Of a DNA stretch of 33,995 nt, positions 16,039 to 25,183 are shown in pieces. The notes below the pieces were generated by a model. The model did no database searches and was not told the DNA's origin. It worked only from the letters and a program-made list of their open reading frames with translations. Both the position numbers and the translations under genes were made by a program. Origin of the DNA: Paenibacillus sp. 598K (lineage in GTDB: Bacteria > Bacillota > Bacilli > Paenibacillales > Paenibacillaceae); assembly GCF_003851045.1 (NCBI RefSeq), contig NZ_BFBX01000001.1:2733-36727 (forward strand), given 5' to 3'. Each line of letters starts with the position of its first letter. Position 1 is the first letter of the stretch.

Positions 16039-19000
16039 GTGAGTGGGGATACAGGAATCAAGCAAATGTTGATGCTAAATGGCGATGACTGGTTGATTCG
16101 CAGCAGTGATGAAGAGACGGAGGCTTATCGCAGCACCTTGCCGTCTGTAGAGGAAGCGGGCTGGATTCCGGCCATGGTCCCGGGCAATATTCAAGCGGAT
16201 TTGGAGACGGCCTGCGAGCTCAAGCCGCTCTGGTACGGTACAGGCGACGAACGCCTGGTCGGTGTCGCCCAGCGGGACTGGTGGTATAGCAAGCAGTTTG
16301 ACATCCCGGATACAATGGCTGGCAAGCGAATCAAGCTTTATTTTGACGGTGTGGACTATGCAAGCGAAATCTGGGTTAACGATGTGCGCGTTGGCACCAA
16401 TGAGGGAATGTTTAAAAGATTCAGCTTCGATATTACCGAGCTGGCCAAGGTAGGGGAGACGAATCGGGTTGTCGTGCTGCTGACGCGGATGCCGGAGGAA
16501 ATCTTGCCGTATCTGTTAGGATCGGATGGCAAGATGAGCGGCGAAGGGACACCGTATTTTTTTGTCGAGGCGAACAACAAGGCACGTCAGGTTCTCAAGG
16601 GGCTGAAGAGTCCAGCCAACTTCAGCTATGACTGGGGGACGAATATCTGGACGCTTGGCATCTGGCGGGATGTGTGGCTGGAGGCGACTAGCGAAGCGGC
16701 GATCGAATGGACAAGGGTAGAGGCGCAGCTCGATCCGGAGTACAGGCAGGCGACGATTCAGGTTGCGCTGGAGATTGACGCTGCTGTTGGCGGCGAGGCA
16801 GTCATCAGCTACCTTCTGGAGGGCAACGGACAGCAGGTCCGGCATCAGATGAAGGCGGTGCTGGCGGCTGGGAGCAATGTGGTTCAAGGGGAGTTTGCCC
16901 TGGCTAACCCAGCCTTATGGTGGGTGCATGGCTATGGCGAACAGCCATTGTATTGGCTCCATGCGGAGCTACATGTGAATGGCACAGCCAGCGATAGCAC
17001 GAGGGCGAGATTCGGTATTCGCGAGATCCGCTGGGAGCAGGTAGAGGGAGCGCCGGAGGACTTCCCCAATCCGTTCCGCCTGGTACTGAACGGGGTGCCG
17101 ATTCGCACGATGGGTTCCAATCTGGTGGCGCCGGATTTGTTGTACGGGCGTATTGGCGACAGGGGCCGCCATTTCATCGAGATGGCGCGTGAATGCAATA
17201 TGAATACGCTTCGTCAGCATGGCGGCCAGGTCGTATTCCCCCAGAGCACCTATGATGCGGCTGACGAGTTGGGCATTCTGTTGTTGGTCGATTTTCCGAT
17301 AGCCAACTGCGTACCGGAGAATGAGCCGGTGTTCCTGGCGAATTTCGAAGAGACGCTGCGCAATATCGTGAAGCAGTTGCGCAACCACCCTTCAATTATA
17401 GAATGGTCCGGGGGCAATGAGCTGGAATGGTACTTCAAGCCAGGCTCCGACCATGCTGCCCTGCGGATTCAAGAGAAGGTGACTGCGGAGGAGGATAGCC
17501 GTCTGTTCAGGGCAACATGCCCGATTCACGGCTCGCGCCATGCGCCATGGGACTATAATCCGGATTTTCACTATCACCAGTTCAACCAGGATATTAAGGA
17601 TAACTTCGGAGAAATTCCGATGATGCGATACGGCGAAGTAGGCTGCCAGACGCCATCGAATGTAGAGGTGTGGTATCGGGATATCCCGTTGGCCTCGCAG
17701 TGGCCCATTAATGAGGATGATCCGGCACTTATCCGTAAGAACGTAGTGAATGCTGTGTTCGCCAAACAATTCTGGCTAGCCCAGAATGTGATTGAGCGCT
17801 TGTTCGGAGAGCTAGACAGCCTGGAAGATACAATTAAAGCTGGACAGTTCATCGGAGCGGAGGGCGTGCGTTATATTGCCGATGCCCTGCGCGCCAAGGG
17901 CAAGAGGCTGGGCGGGTTCACGACATGGGATTACAATGAGCCCTGGCCGAATGGGGCGGGCAGCTTCATGGTCGACTACGATGGTCGGACACTGATGAAG
18001 TACCACTTTATTAAGCAGGCACTCGCTCCCATCGCTATTCAGATGAAATATGATTCCCTGCTGTACGATATGTTCAACGGGCATGAAGTGGAGCTGTTGC
18101 TCGTCAGCGATGCGCTAGATGAGGTCAGGGATCTGGAGTGGAGCTGGAAGGCGCGCGATCGCAGAGGGGCTATTTTCGCCGAAGGTGCAGGGACAGCGAG
18201 GATTGCGCCACATGAGACCGTGAGCTTGCAGACAGTGAATCTGCTGCCGCCCATGCGGATGCGGCTGGGGCCGATGATAGTCGAATTGGCGCTGCGTAAT
18301 GCGGAGGGCGAGCTGATCTCCGAGCGTACGTATGTGTTCGGACCGAAGGGGCCGCAAGGCGCGTTGAAGGGATTGCTGGACAGCAAGCTGAACGACCCGG
18401 AGTTTGGCGTGCCTTATGTAACTACAGCGATCAGTGGTGCGCCAGTCAAGGTCACTGAGCTGGTCATTACGGGGCAGCAGCATGCTATCGCGGATGGCAA
18501 GGAGCAACTGGCGATTACACTTGCGAACCGAGGTGAGGTGAATGCGCTCTTCCTTGAGGCGCATCCGCAGCTTGTGTACCGTACGGATCTATTCGTCGAT
18601 AATCAATTCGTCTCGATACCGCCAGGAGAATCGCGCACGATTACGATCAAAGCGAGCCTGCAGCCGCAGGACGGGTTGACGCTTGAGCAGACAGGCTGGT
18701 TAATAACAGCCTGGAATGCGCCATCGCTTACTGTAGAGTCGGCAGGCTCCGTGCTGCTGTCGATGGGACGCAAGGATGCGACGACAAGAGGGTATGCGGG
18801 GGTGCCGACAGCCACAACAGACTTAGCCGCTGTTGAGAGCATCGGCGAAGTGGCGGCCGGCAACGAGGAGGTGCAGACGCTCGACAGCAACGCCGCAATC
18901 GAAGGGACGGCGAAGCAGGTGGCTGCATCAACACCAGCACTGGCGGCAACCGGACAATCCGGCGCTCATGCGGGACGGACTGTCGTTGCGGCTGCTGTGT

Positions 19001-19326
19001 GGCACAAGCAAGGCGAGTCGGCTACGCGCTTCACCTTCACTGCGCCATCCGAAGCGGTGGGAAGTGTAGCCAGGCTGCGTATCCACACGGCGGACCAAGC
19101 GCCTTCAGGAAGCCTCGTGCGCATCGTGCTCAATGGCGAAGAGCAGCGCCTGCCGCTCGCTGCCGGGCTGGGTATTCAGGAGTCCGACCCTGCTCATCTC
19201 GCCTATCCGAAGACACTGGTAGCTGTACTGCCAGAGGGAGTCATACGGGATGGGGAGAACCTGCTAGACATTGCTGCTGAACAGGGCTGGTTCACATGGG
19301 ATGCATTGGATCTGACAACGAGCTGA
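16039..19326 (+). CDS. Glycoside hydrolase family 2 protein, beta-mannosidase-like
   Basis: 1095 residues, GTG start with AGGAGG eleven bases upstream. The N-terminal galactose-binding-like sandwich (about 10-190) includes '[33 protein letters not shown]', read here in pieces, and is followed by the immunoglobulin-like domain (about 200-330) and a TIM barrel. The acid/base is predicted as Glu 461 in '[10 protein letters not shown]', and the nucleophile as Glu 533 in '[10 protein letters not shown]', the positions used by clan A retaining enzymes. The barrel resembles beta-mannosidases more than beta-galactosidases, so the sugar cleaved is uncertain. After about residue 905 comes an Ala-, Thr- and Gly-rich linker and then a last beta-rich domain (about 990-1095), making it longer than a standard beta-mannosidase. 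No signal peptide: cytoplasmic. First gene of the fucose operon; 34 bases separate it from fucI. Confidence 0.88.
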   Translation: MSGDTGIKQMLMLNGDDWLIRSSDEETEAYRSTLPSVEEAGWIPAMVPGNIQADLETACELKPLWYGTGDERLVGVAQRDWWYSKQFDIPDTMAGKRIKLYFDGVDYASEIWVNDVRVGTNEGMFKRFSFDITELAKVGETNRVVVLLTRMPEEILPYLLGSDGKMSGEGTPYFFVEANNKARQVLKGLKSPANFSYDWGTNIWTLGIWRDVWLEATSEAAIEWTRVEAQLDPEYRQATIQVALEIDAAVGGEAVISYLLEGNGQQVRHQMKAVLAAGSNVVQGEFALANPALWWVHGYGEQPLYWLHAELHVNGTASDSTRARFGIREIRWEQVEGAPEDFPNPFRLVLNGVPIRTMGSNLVAPDLLYGRIGDRGRHFIEMARECNMNTLRQHGGQVVFPQSTYDAADELGILLLVDFPIANCVPENEPVFLANFEETLRNIVKQLRNHPSIIEWSGGNELEWYFKPGSDHAALRIQEKVTAEEDSRLFRATCPIHGSRHAPWDYNPDFHYHQFNQDIKDNFGEIPMMRYGEVGCQTPSNVEVWYRDIPLASQWPINEDDPALIRKNVVNAVFAKQFWLAQNVIERLFGELDSLEDTIKAGQFIGAEGVRYIADALRAKGKRLGGFTTWDYNEPWPNGAGSFMVDYDGRTLMKYHFIKQALAPIAIQMKYDSLLYDMFNGHEVELLLVSDALDEVRDLEWSWKARDRRGAIFAEGAGTARIAPHETVSLQTVNLLPPMRMRLGPMIVELALRNAEGELISERTYVFGPKGPQGALKGLLDSKLNDPEFGVPYVTTAISGAPVKVTELVITGQQHAIADGKEQLAITLANRGEVNALFLEAHPQLVYRTDLFVDNQFVSIPPGESRTITIKASLQPQDGLTLEQTGWLITAWNAPSLTVESAGSVLLSMGRKDATTRGYAGVPTATTDLAAVESIGEVAAGNEEVQTLDSNAAIEGTAKQVAASTPALAATGQSGAHAGRTVVAAAVWHKQGESATRFTFTAPSEAVGSVARLRIHTADQAPSGSLVRIVLNGEEQRLPLAAGLGIQESDPAHLAYPKTLVAVLPEGVIRDGENLLDIAAEQGWFTWDALDLTTS

Positions 19327-19360
19327 TTCGCTGGTTGGAACAAAGGAAGGGGGCAGGGAA

Positions 19361-21169
19361 ATGGGCAGTTGGGATTGTTATCGATATCAGGGTGAATTCC
19401 CTACCATCGGCATTCGCCCGGCAATCGACGGGCGACGCGGCGGTGTTCGGGAATCGCTGGAAGCGGTGGCGATGGGGATGGCCGAGCGGGTAGCCAGCTT
19501 ACTGGCAAGCGAGCTGCGTTATCCGAATGGCGATCCGGTCACATGCGTCATTGCAGATCGCTGTATCGGAGGCGCAGTAGAGGCGGCGGCAGCGACGGAG
19601 CAATTCGCACGCGCTGGTGTCGGGCTGGTCATCACGGTCTCGCCGTGTTGGTGTTATGGCGGCGAGACGCTGGATATGTCCCCGTATCTGCCTCAGGCAA
19701 TATGGGGCTTCAACGGTACGGAGCGGCCAGGTGCAGTCTACCTGGCAGCCGCGCTGGCCAGCCATAATCAGAAGGGCTTGCCCGCGTTCGCCATCTACGG
19801 GCGAGAGGTGCAAGACGCGGGAGAGGAGGCGATTCCTGCCGATGTCCAGGAGAAGCTGCTGCGCTTCGCACGCTGCGGTCTCGCCGTTGCATTGATGCGC
19901 GGCAAAGCGTATTTGTCGATGGGCACGGTGTCGATGGGGATCGCGGGCTGTGTGATCGACGAGCGGTTGTTCCAGCGTTATCTCGGCATGCGCAACGAAT
20001 ACATCGACATGTCGGAGTTTTCACGCAGAATCGAACAGGGCATCTACGATCAAGAGGAGTACGAGCGGGCGCTGGCCTGGACCAGACAGCATTGTGCCGA
20101 AGGCGCGGACGGCAACAAGCCGGAGCTGCAGCTCTCCAGATCACGCAAGGACGAGGACTGGGAAACGGTGGTGAAGATGACGCTGATCGCGAGGGATCTC
20201 ATGGCAGGCAACCCGCGCCTCGCCGGATTGGGCTGGGGCGAGGAAGCGCTCGGCCATCAGGCGATTGCGGCGGGATTCCAGGGGCAGCGGCAATGGACCG
20301 ACTATCGTCCCAACGGCGACTTCATGGAGGCGATACTGAATTCCTCCTTCGACTGGAACGGCAAGCGCGAGCCGTATATTCTCGCGACAGAGAACGATAG
20401 CCTCAATGGGGTGGTCATGCTGATGGGGCACTTGCTAACGAACACAGCGCAAGTATTCGCCGATGTGCGCAGCTACTGGAGCCCGGATGCCGTCGAACGC
20501 GTGGCTGGTGTGCGCCCAGGCGGCCTGGCAGCGGGCGGGTTCATCCACCTGATTAACTCAGGCCCTGCTGCGCTAGATGGGACGGGCGAGCAACAGCTCG
20601 GCGGGGAGCCCGCGATGAAGCCGCATTGGGCGATCACGGATGAAGAGGTACAACGATGTCTGGCTGCGGTGTCCTGGTGTCCGGCCAACCGCGAATATTT
20701 TCGCGGCGGCGGCTATTCGACGGATTTCACGACACGAGGCGGCATGAAGGTTACGGTGGTCAGGCTGAACCTGATTCATGGCATCGGCCCGGTGCTGCAA
20801 CTGGCAGAGGGGTATACGGTAGAGCTGCCGGAAGAGGTTCATGCCATTCTGGATCAACGCACTGACTCTGCATGGCCCACTACCTGGTTTGTACCGCGAC
20901 TGATCGACGGGGGGCAGGGCCCGTTCCGCGATGTGTTCTCGGTTATGAAGCATTGGGGCTCTAACCATTGCGCGCTTAGCTACGGGCATATTGGCGCTGA
21001 CCTGATCACATTGGCCTCGATGCTGCGCATTCCGGTGACGATGCATAACGTCGCGGAGGAGCTGATCTATCGCCCGGGCGCATGGGATGCATTCGGGGCA
21101 CATGATTCGTTCGGCGCCGATTATCGCGCCTGTGCGAATTTCGGCCCGTTGTATGGTTCGTTTCATTAA
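19361..21169 (+). CDS. fucI: L-fucose isomerase
   Basis: Converts L-fucose to L-fuculose (and can act on D-arabinose) in the cytoplasm. The 602-residue chain follows the E. coli enzyme closely from '[19 protein letters not shown]' through '[15 protein letters not shown]', '[20 protein letters not shown]' and '[19 protein letters not shown]' to '[12 protein letters not shown]'. The three manganese ligands are present: Glu 344 in 'ATENDSLNG', Asp 368 in 'FADVRSYW' and His 543 in 'YGHIGAD', with the same 24-residue Glu-Asp spacing as in E. coli (337 and 361). It is slightly longer than the ~590-residue norm through small surface insertions. The ATG at 19361 agrees with the conserved N-terminus and has GGGGGCAGGG upstream. 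Its neighbours, a ketose-epimerase-like protein, a sugar kinase and an alpha-L-fucosidase, support use of released L-fucose. Confidence 0.97.
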   Translation: MGSWDCYRYQGEFPTIGIRPAIDGRRGGVRESLEAVAMGMAERVASLLASELRYPNGDPVTCVIADRCIGGAVEAAAATEQFARAGVGLVITVSPCWCYGGETLDMSPYLPQAIWGFNGTERPGAVYLAAALASHNQKGLPAFAIYGREVQDAGEEAIPADVQEKLLRFARCGLAVALMRGKAYLSMGTVSMGIAGCVIDERLFQRYLGMRNEYIDMSEFSRRIEQGIYDQEEYERALAWTRQHCAEGADGNKPELQLSRSRKDEDWETVVKMTLIARDLMAGNPRLAGLGWGEEALGHQAIAAGFQGQRQWTDYRPNGDFMEAILNSSFDWNGKREPYILATENDSLNGVVMLMGHLLTNTAQVFADVRSYWSPDAVERVAGVRPGGLAAGGFIHLINSGPAALDGTGEQQLGGEPAMKPHWAITDEEVQRCLAAVSWCPANREYFRGGGYSTDFTTRGGMKVTVVRLNLIHGIGPVLQLAEGYTVELPEEVHAILDQRTDSAWPTTWFVPRLIDGGQGPFRDVFSVMKHWGSNHCALSYGHIGADLITLASMLRIPVTMHNVAEELIYRPGAWDAFGAHDSFGADYRACANFGPLYGSFH

Positions 21170-21185
21170 GGAGAGGAGAAGAGGG

Positions 21186-22409
21186 ATGGCAATGCCAGAA
21201 CGTAATGCAGGGCCCCGGCTCTACCTGGCCGTGGACAATTGCTTCGCCTCGAAGCGCTGGACACGGCCGGCGGAATGGATGGCGCTGCTGGCCGACATGG
21301 GGATCGGCTATGTGGAAGCGAGCGCCGATAACGAATGCGATCCGCTCTATATGGGGCGGGAATACCTGGCACGCTGGGTGCAGGAGGTCAGGGAGGCCGA
21401 AGCGCGTACGGGCGTGCGAGTCGCGAATATGTATTCCGGGCATGGCTCCTATGCCACGCTGGGACTCGCGCACAGCGAGCCGTCCGTACGCGAGCGGATG
21501 CAGGAGGAGTGGATCAAGCCGATGTGCAATATTGCAGCCAAGCTGGATGCGGGCATCGGCTTCTATTGCCATGCCTTCGCCAATGCTGTGCTGCAGCAGC
21601 CGGAGGTGTATGCGGCCAGCGAGGAGGATCTATATGCCCGGCTGGCGGATATCGCCGCTTATTGCCGTTATATTGGCGTCGCCACGCCAGGGGTGGAGCA
21701 GATGTACACCCCGCATCAAGTGCCATGGACCATTGCGGGAGCGGAGAGGCTGCTGCGGGAGGTGTACGCCCGCAGTGGAGGCGCACCGTTCTACTTGACA
21801 CTGGACACCGGGCATCAGAGCGGTCAACGCCGGTTCAAGCGTCCGACCAGGGCGCATCTGCTGCAAGTGGCTGCCGGGCTGGCGGCAGATCAAGACGGAG
21901 CGGAGGGGCAGGGCGCGAGCTGGCTGGGGCCGGAGTCGATCCAACCGCTGCTCGAACGACTGGCGGCTGCCCCGGATAGCGAACGCCCAGGGCTGGCAGA
22001 TCAGATCGAGCGCGAGCTTGACCGCTATTCGTATCTGTTCGCTGGCGAGCAAGACGGCGATACGTATGCCTGGCTGCGGCAATTGGGCAGCTATTCGCCG
22101 ATCATCCATCTGCAGCAGACGGATGGGAGCCGTTCGGCACATCTCCCCTTCGATGAGACGGCCAATAGGAACGGCATCATATTCGGACCGCAGGTGCTTG
22201 CCGCCTTGCAGGAGGCGTACCGCGTTCCTGCGGAAGCGGGGATGCCGCCACGCAGCGAGCATATTTATCTGACATTGGAGGTATTCTCCGGCACGGCCGA
22301 GCTGAATAACACCATTCTGCGCAAGGTGTCTGATTCCGTAGCCTACTGGCGCCAATACATTCCGTATGATGGCATCACGCTGGAGGAGGCACTGGGGCAT
22401 GAAGGGTGA
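21186..22409 (+). CDS. TIM-barrel sugar isomerase/epimerase (xylose-isomerase-like superfamily)
   Basis: 407 residues from ATG 21186, which follows AAGGAGAGGAG; the frame open to 21087 is overlap with fucI. The chain fits the AP-endonuclease-2/ketose 3-epimerase superfamily. Four candidate metal ligands fall in the expected order: Glu 171 in 'GVEQMYTPHQ', Asp 207 in 'YLTLDTGHQSG' (with His 210), His 308 in 'PIIHLQQTDG' and Glu 365 in 'YLTLEVFSG'. This Glu-Asp-His-Glu set is that of D-tagatose/D-psicose 3-epimerases. The protein is longer than those (~290 residues), with an insertion at about 225-290. The substrate is unknown; between fucI and a deoxyketose kinase it might act on L-fuculose or a relative. 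It overlaps the kinase gene by 11 bases, which suggests the two are made together. Confidence 0.8.
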   Translation: MAMPERNAGPRLYLAVDNCFASKRWTRPAEWMALLADMGIGYVEASADNECDPLYMGREYLARWVQEVREAEARTGVRVANMYSGHGSYATLGLAHSEPSVRERMQEEWIKPMCNIAAKLDAGIGFYCHAFANAVLQQPEVYAASEEDLYARLADIAAYCRYIGVATPGVEQMYTPHQVPWTIAGAERLLREVYARSGGAPFYLTLDTGHQSGQRRFKRPTRAHLLQVAAGLAADQDGAEGQGASWLGPESIQPLLERLAAAPDSERPGLADQIERELDRYSYLFAGEQDGDTYAWLRQLGSYSPIIHLQQTDGSRSAHLPFDETANRNGIIFGPQVLAALQEAYRVPAEAGMPPRSEHIYLTLEVFSGTAELNNTILRKVSDSVAYWRQYIPYDGITLEEALGHEG

Positions 22410-23901
22410 ACCGGGAATGCTGGCGATTGATATCGGAGCCAGCAGCGGTCGGGCCGTCGCCGGCAGCTTCGACGGCAGCACGCTGAAGCTGCGGGAGGTG
22501 CACCGCTTCGACAATGGCCCGGTGCGAGCGCGCGGACGCTTGTATTGGGACTTCCTGGGCTTGTTAAGGGAGGTGGAGGCAGGGATTGGCCGGTTCATGA
22601 AGCTGGCTGCGGATGAGGGCATTGTCCCCGTCACGCTGGCCATCGATACGTGGGGAGTGGACTTCGGGCTGCTCGATGCGTCCGGCAATCTTGCGGGCAA
22701 CCCGCTGCATTACCGTGATAACCATACGCTGGATGTGCCTGAACAGGCATTCCATGCGATGCCGCGAAGTCAGCTCTATGCCGCCACAGGCAATTGCCCC
22801 TGGCATTACAATACCGTCTTCCAACTGTACGCGCTGCATCAGCAGGCACCACACATGCTGGAGCAGGCGGACGGGCTGCTCCTGATGCCGGACTTGTTCA
22901 ATTACTTCTTGTGCGGTGTTCGTGCGGCTGAATATACAGTTGCAACCACTAGCGGGCTGATGTCCTCGGCTCGGGAAGGGTGGTCAGCGGATGTGCTGGC
23001 TCGGCTGGGCCTGCCGTCCAGGCTGTTGTCACCCATCGTGCAGCCGGGGACCATGCTCGGACCCTGGCAGGGCGGGATGGCCGCAGGGGCGGGGAGCAGG
23101 GCAGGCGTTATCCAGGTGGTGGCTACGGCATCGCATGATACGGCTGCAGCGATTACGGCCATTCCTGCGACCGGGACGGATTTCTTATTCATCAGTTGCG
23201 GGACATGGTCCATCGTAGGTATCGAGCGCCGGCGGCCGCTGATCAGCGCTGACAGTCTGCGCTTGTCTTATACCAACGAGGGCGGTCTGCACGGAACGAC
23301 GCGGACGGTCAAGAACATTATGGGGATGTGGCTGCTTCAGGAGTGCAGGCGGGTATGGCGTCTCGAGGGACAGGAGTGGACCTATAGCGAGATGATGCTA
23401 TCCGCAGAGCAATCTCCGTTATCCTCCTCGTACATTGATCCCGACGACAGCGTCTTCCTTGCCCCTGTGCATATGCCTCAGGAGATTCGCGACTATTGCC
23501 GCCGCACTGGGCAGCGGGTGCCTGCTACGGATGGCGAGCTGCTGCGCTGCATTGTCGACAGCCTGGCATTGAAATACCGGCAGTCGATGGATGAGCTGGC
23601 AGCGCTGTCCGGCCTGCGGCCTACGGCCATTTATATTGTAGGCGGCGGTGTCCACAACACCTTGTTGTGTCAATTGACCGCGAATGCGGCGGATCTGCCT
23701 GTTCTCGCGGGACCGGTGGAGGGCACGGCGATCGGCAATCTGATGGTGCAAGCCATGGCCAGGGGCGAGGTTGCCTCGCAATCTGAAATCCGCGAGGTCG
23801 TTGCCCGCTCCTTCTCCCCGACTTTGTATGAGCCGCAAGACAGGGCGGACTGGGCACAGGCCTATGGGGAATACAACGACTTTCTAGCTCATCACTTATG
23901 A
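22399..23901 (+). CDS. FGGY-family carbohydrate kinase, rhamnulokinase-like
   Basis: Phosphorylates a 6-deoxy-ketose, probably L-fuculose here, at C1. 500 residues from ATG 22399, which overlaps the previous gene and has GGAGG about eleven bases upstream; ATG 22417 is an alternative. FGGY motifs are intact: 'AIDIGASSGR' (residues 9-18, phosphate loop), 'AIDTWGVDFGLLD' (81-93), catalytic Asp 247 in 'TASHDTAAA', 'SCGTWSIVGIE' and 'YIVGGGVHNTLLCQL'. The stretches 'VKNIMGMWLLQE' and 'DDSVFLAPVHMPQEI' are those of RhaB, not of FucK, although the neighbours are fucose genes. Either a RhaB-type enzyme has been recruited for L-fuculose, or the cluster also handles L-rhamnulose. The next gene's ribosome site AGGAGGG begins at its last base. 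Confidence 0.9.
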   Translation: MKGEPGMLAIDIGASSGRAVAGSFDGSTLKLREVHRFDNGPVRARGRLYWDFLGLLREVEAGIGRFMKLAADEGIVPVTLAIDTWGVDFGLLDASGNLAGNPLHYRDNHTLDVPEQAFHAMPRSQLYAATGNCPWHYNTVFQLYALHQQAPHMLEQADGLLLMPDLFNYFLCGVRAAEYTVATTSGLMSSAREGWSADVLARLGLPSRLLSPIVQPGTMLGPWQGGMAAGAGSRAGVIQVVATASHDTAAAITAIPATGTDFLFISCGTWSIVGIERRRPLISADSLRLSYTNEGGLHGTTRTVKNIMGMWLLQECRRVWRLEGQEWTYSEMMLSAEQSPLSSSYIDPDDSVFLAPVHMPQEIRDYCRRTGQRVPATDGELLRCIVDSLALKYRQSMDELAALSGLRPTAIYIVGGGVHNTLLCQLTANAADLPVLAGPVEGTAIGNLMVQAMARGEVASQSEIREVVARSFSPTLYEPQDRADWAQAYGEYNDFLAHHL

Positions 23902-23913
23902 GGAGGGACAACG

Positions 23914-25167
23914 ATGATATTGGATCATTTGGTACGAAGCGATGCCGCCTTGCAAGCAAGCGCTCGAGGGGTGGAGAGATTCAGGGACAACAAGTTCTGC
24001 ATGACCATCCACTGGGGGCTGTATTCGTTGCTGGGCATGGGGGAATGGGTCATGCACAACGGCAAGGTGGATCTGGACCGTTATGTCAAGCTGGCGGATA
24101 CCTTCAATCCCCGGCATTTCAATGCGAGGGAATGGGCGAGGACGATCTATGATGCTGGTGAACGCATGGTGCTCATAACGACCAAGCATCATGACGGCTT
24201 CTGCCTGTTCGACAGTCAACTGACCGACTTTAAGGTGACGAATACGCCGCTTGGCCGCGATGTGATCAAGGAGTTCGCAATGGCATGCGAGGAGCTTGGC
24301 ATTGACTTGCACTTCTACTATTCCCTGCTGGACTGGCACCACCCGGCGTATCTGCACGACTGGCCGGCATACGTGACGTATTACCATGACCAAGTGCGGG
24401 AGCTGTGTACGAACTATGGACGGATTGCCGGTATGCTGTTCGATGGCTTCTGGCCCGATTATGCCCCCTATCGCGACAACCCGGAATGCCAGCACTTCAA
24501 CGCCCCGGGCGATTATGAATTCGGCAGACTGTACGATATGATCCATACGCTGCAGCCGGATTGCGTCATTACGAACAACGCGCATGTGCCGCCGATGGCG
24601 GGCGAGGACTATCAGATCTTCGAGCTGGATGTGCCGGGCGAGAACGGAGTCGGGTTCAACACCTCGCATGTCAGCGATCTGCCGCTCGCATCGTGGTTCC
24701 CCACCAACGAATCTTGGGCCTACAACCGAGCAGATCGAGCCTTCAAAACCTCAGGCAAGCTGATTCGAACCTTGACCCGCTTATCCGGCATGGGTGCGGC
24801 GTTATTCCTGAACACAAGTCCGGATGACGAAGGACGGATTGTGCCTGAAGAGGCACAGGTGCTGCGTGAAATCGGCGAATGGCTGCAGGTGAACGGCGAG
24901 GCCATCTATGGCACACGTCCTGTGCCAGGAGGCCAGCATTCATGGGGATTTCTTGTGGAGAAGGGCGACACGCTTTATGCGTACGTGATGAACTATCCGG
25001 GACGCGAGCTGGTGCTGGAGGGATCGCGATTGCCGCTGCTGCCCACCAAGGCGCAGACGATGGATGGCGAGCAGTTGGCTGTGCGTGTGGAGGATGGCAA
25101 GGTGATCATCGGGATGCCTAAGCGGGCGCATAATCCGATTGGACGAATGATATCTTTGAAAGCCTAG
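23914..25167 (+). CDS. Alpha-L-fucosidase, GH29
   Basis: Releases alpha-linked L-fucose from oligosaccharides. 417 residues, ATG 23914 with AGGAGGG. Canonical GH29 features are present: 'MTIHWGLYSLLGMGEW' with His 33, 'TTKHHDGFCLFDS' with His 92 and His 93, and the predicted nucleophile Asp 177 in 'AGMLFDGFWPDY'. Candidate acid/base residues lie in the 'FELDVPGENGVG' region, not decided here. The catalytic barrel is followed by a short beta domain ('YAYVMNYPGRELVLEGSRLPLL'), the compact form of the family. There is no signal peptide, so the substrate must be imported. Placed after the kinase and before a beta-galactosidase, it would supply fucose directly to the isomerase in the same operon. 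Confidence 0.95.
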   Translation: MILDHLVRSDAALQASARGVERFRDNKFCMTIHWGLYSLLGMGEWVMHNGKVDLDRYVKLADTFNPRHFNAREWARTIYDAGERMVLITTKHHDGFCLFDSQLTDFKVTNTPLGRDVIKEFAMACEELGIDLHFYYSLLDWHHPAYLHDWPAYVTYYHDQVRELCTNYGRIAGMLFDGFWPDYAPYRDNPECQHFNAPGDYEFGRLYDMIHTLQPDCVITNNAHVPPMAGEDYQIFELDVPGENGVGFNTSHVSDLPLASWFPTNESWAYNRADRAFKTSGKLIRTLTRLSGMGAALFLNTSPDDEGRIVPEEAQVLREIGEWLQVNGEAIYGTRPVPGGQHSWGFLVEKGDTLYAYVMNYPGRELVLEGSRLPLLPTKAQTMDGEQLAVRVEDGKVIIGMPKRAHNPIGRMISLKA

Positions 25168-25183
25168 AGAGGGGGAATGTATC

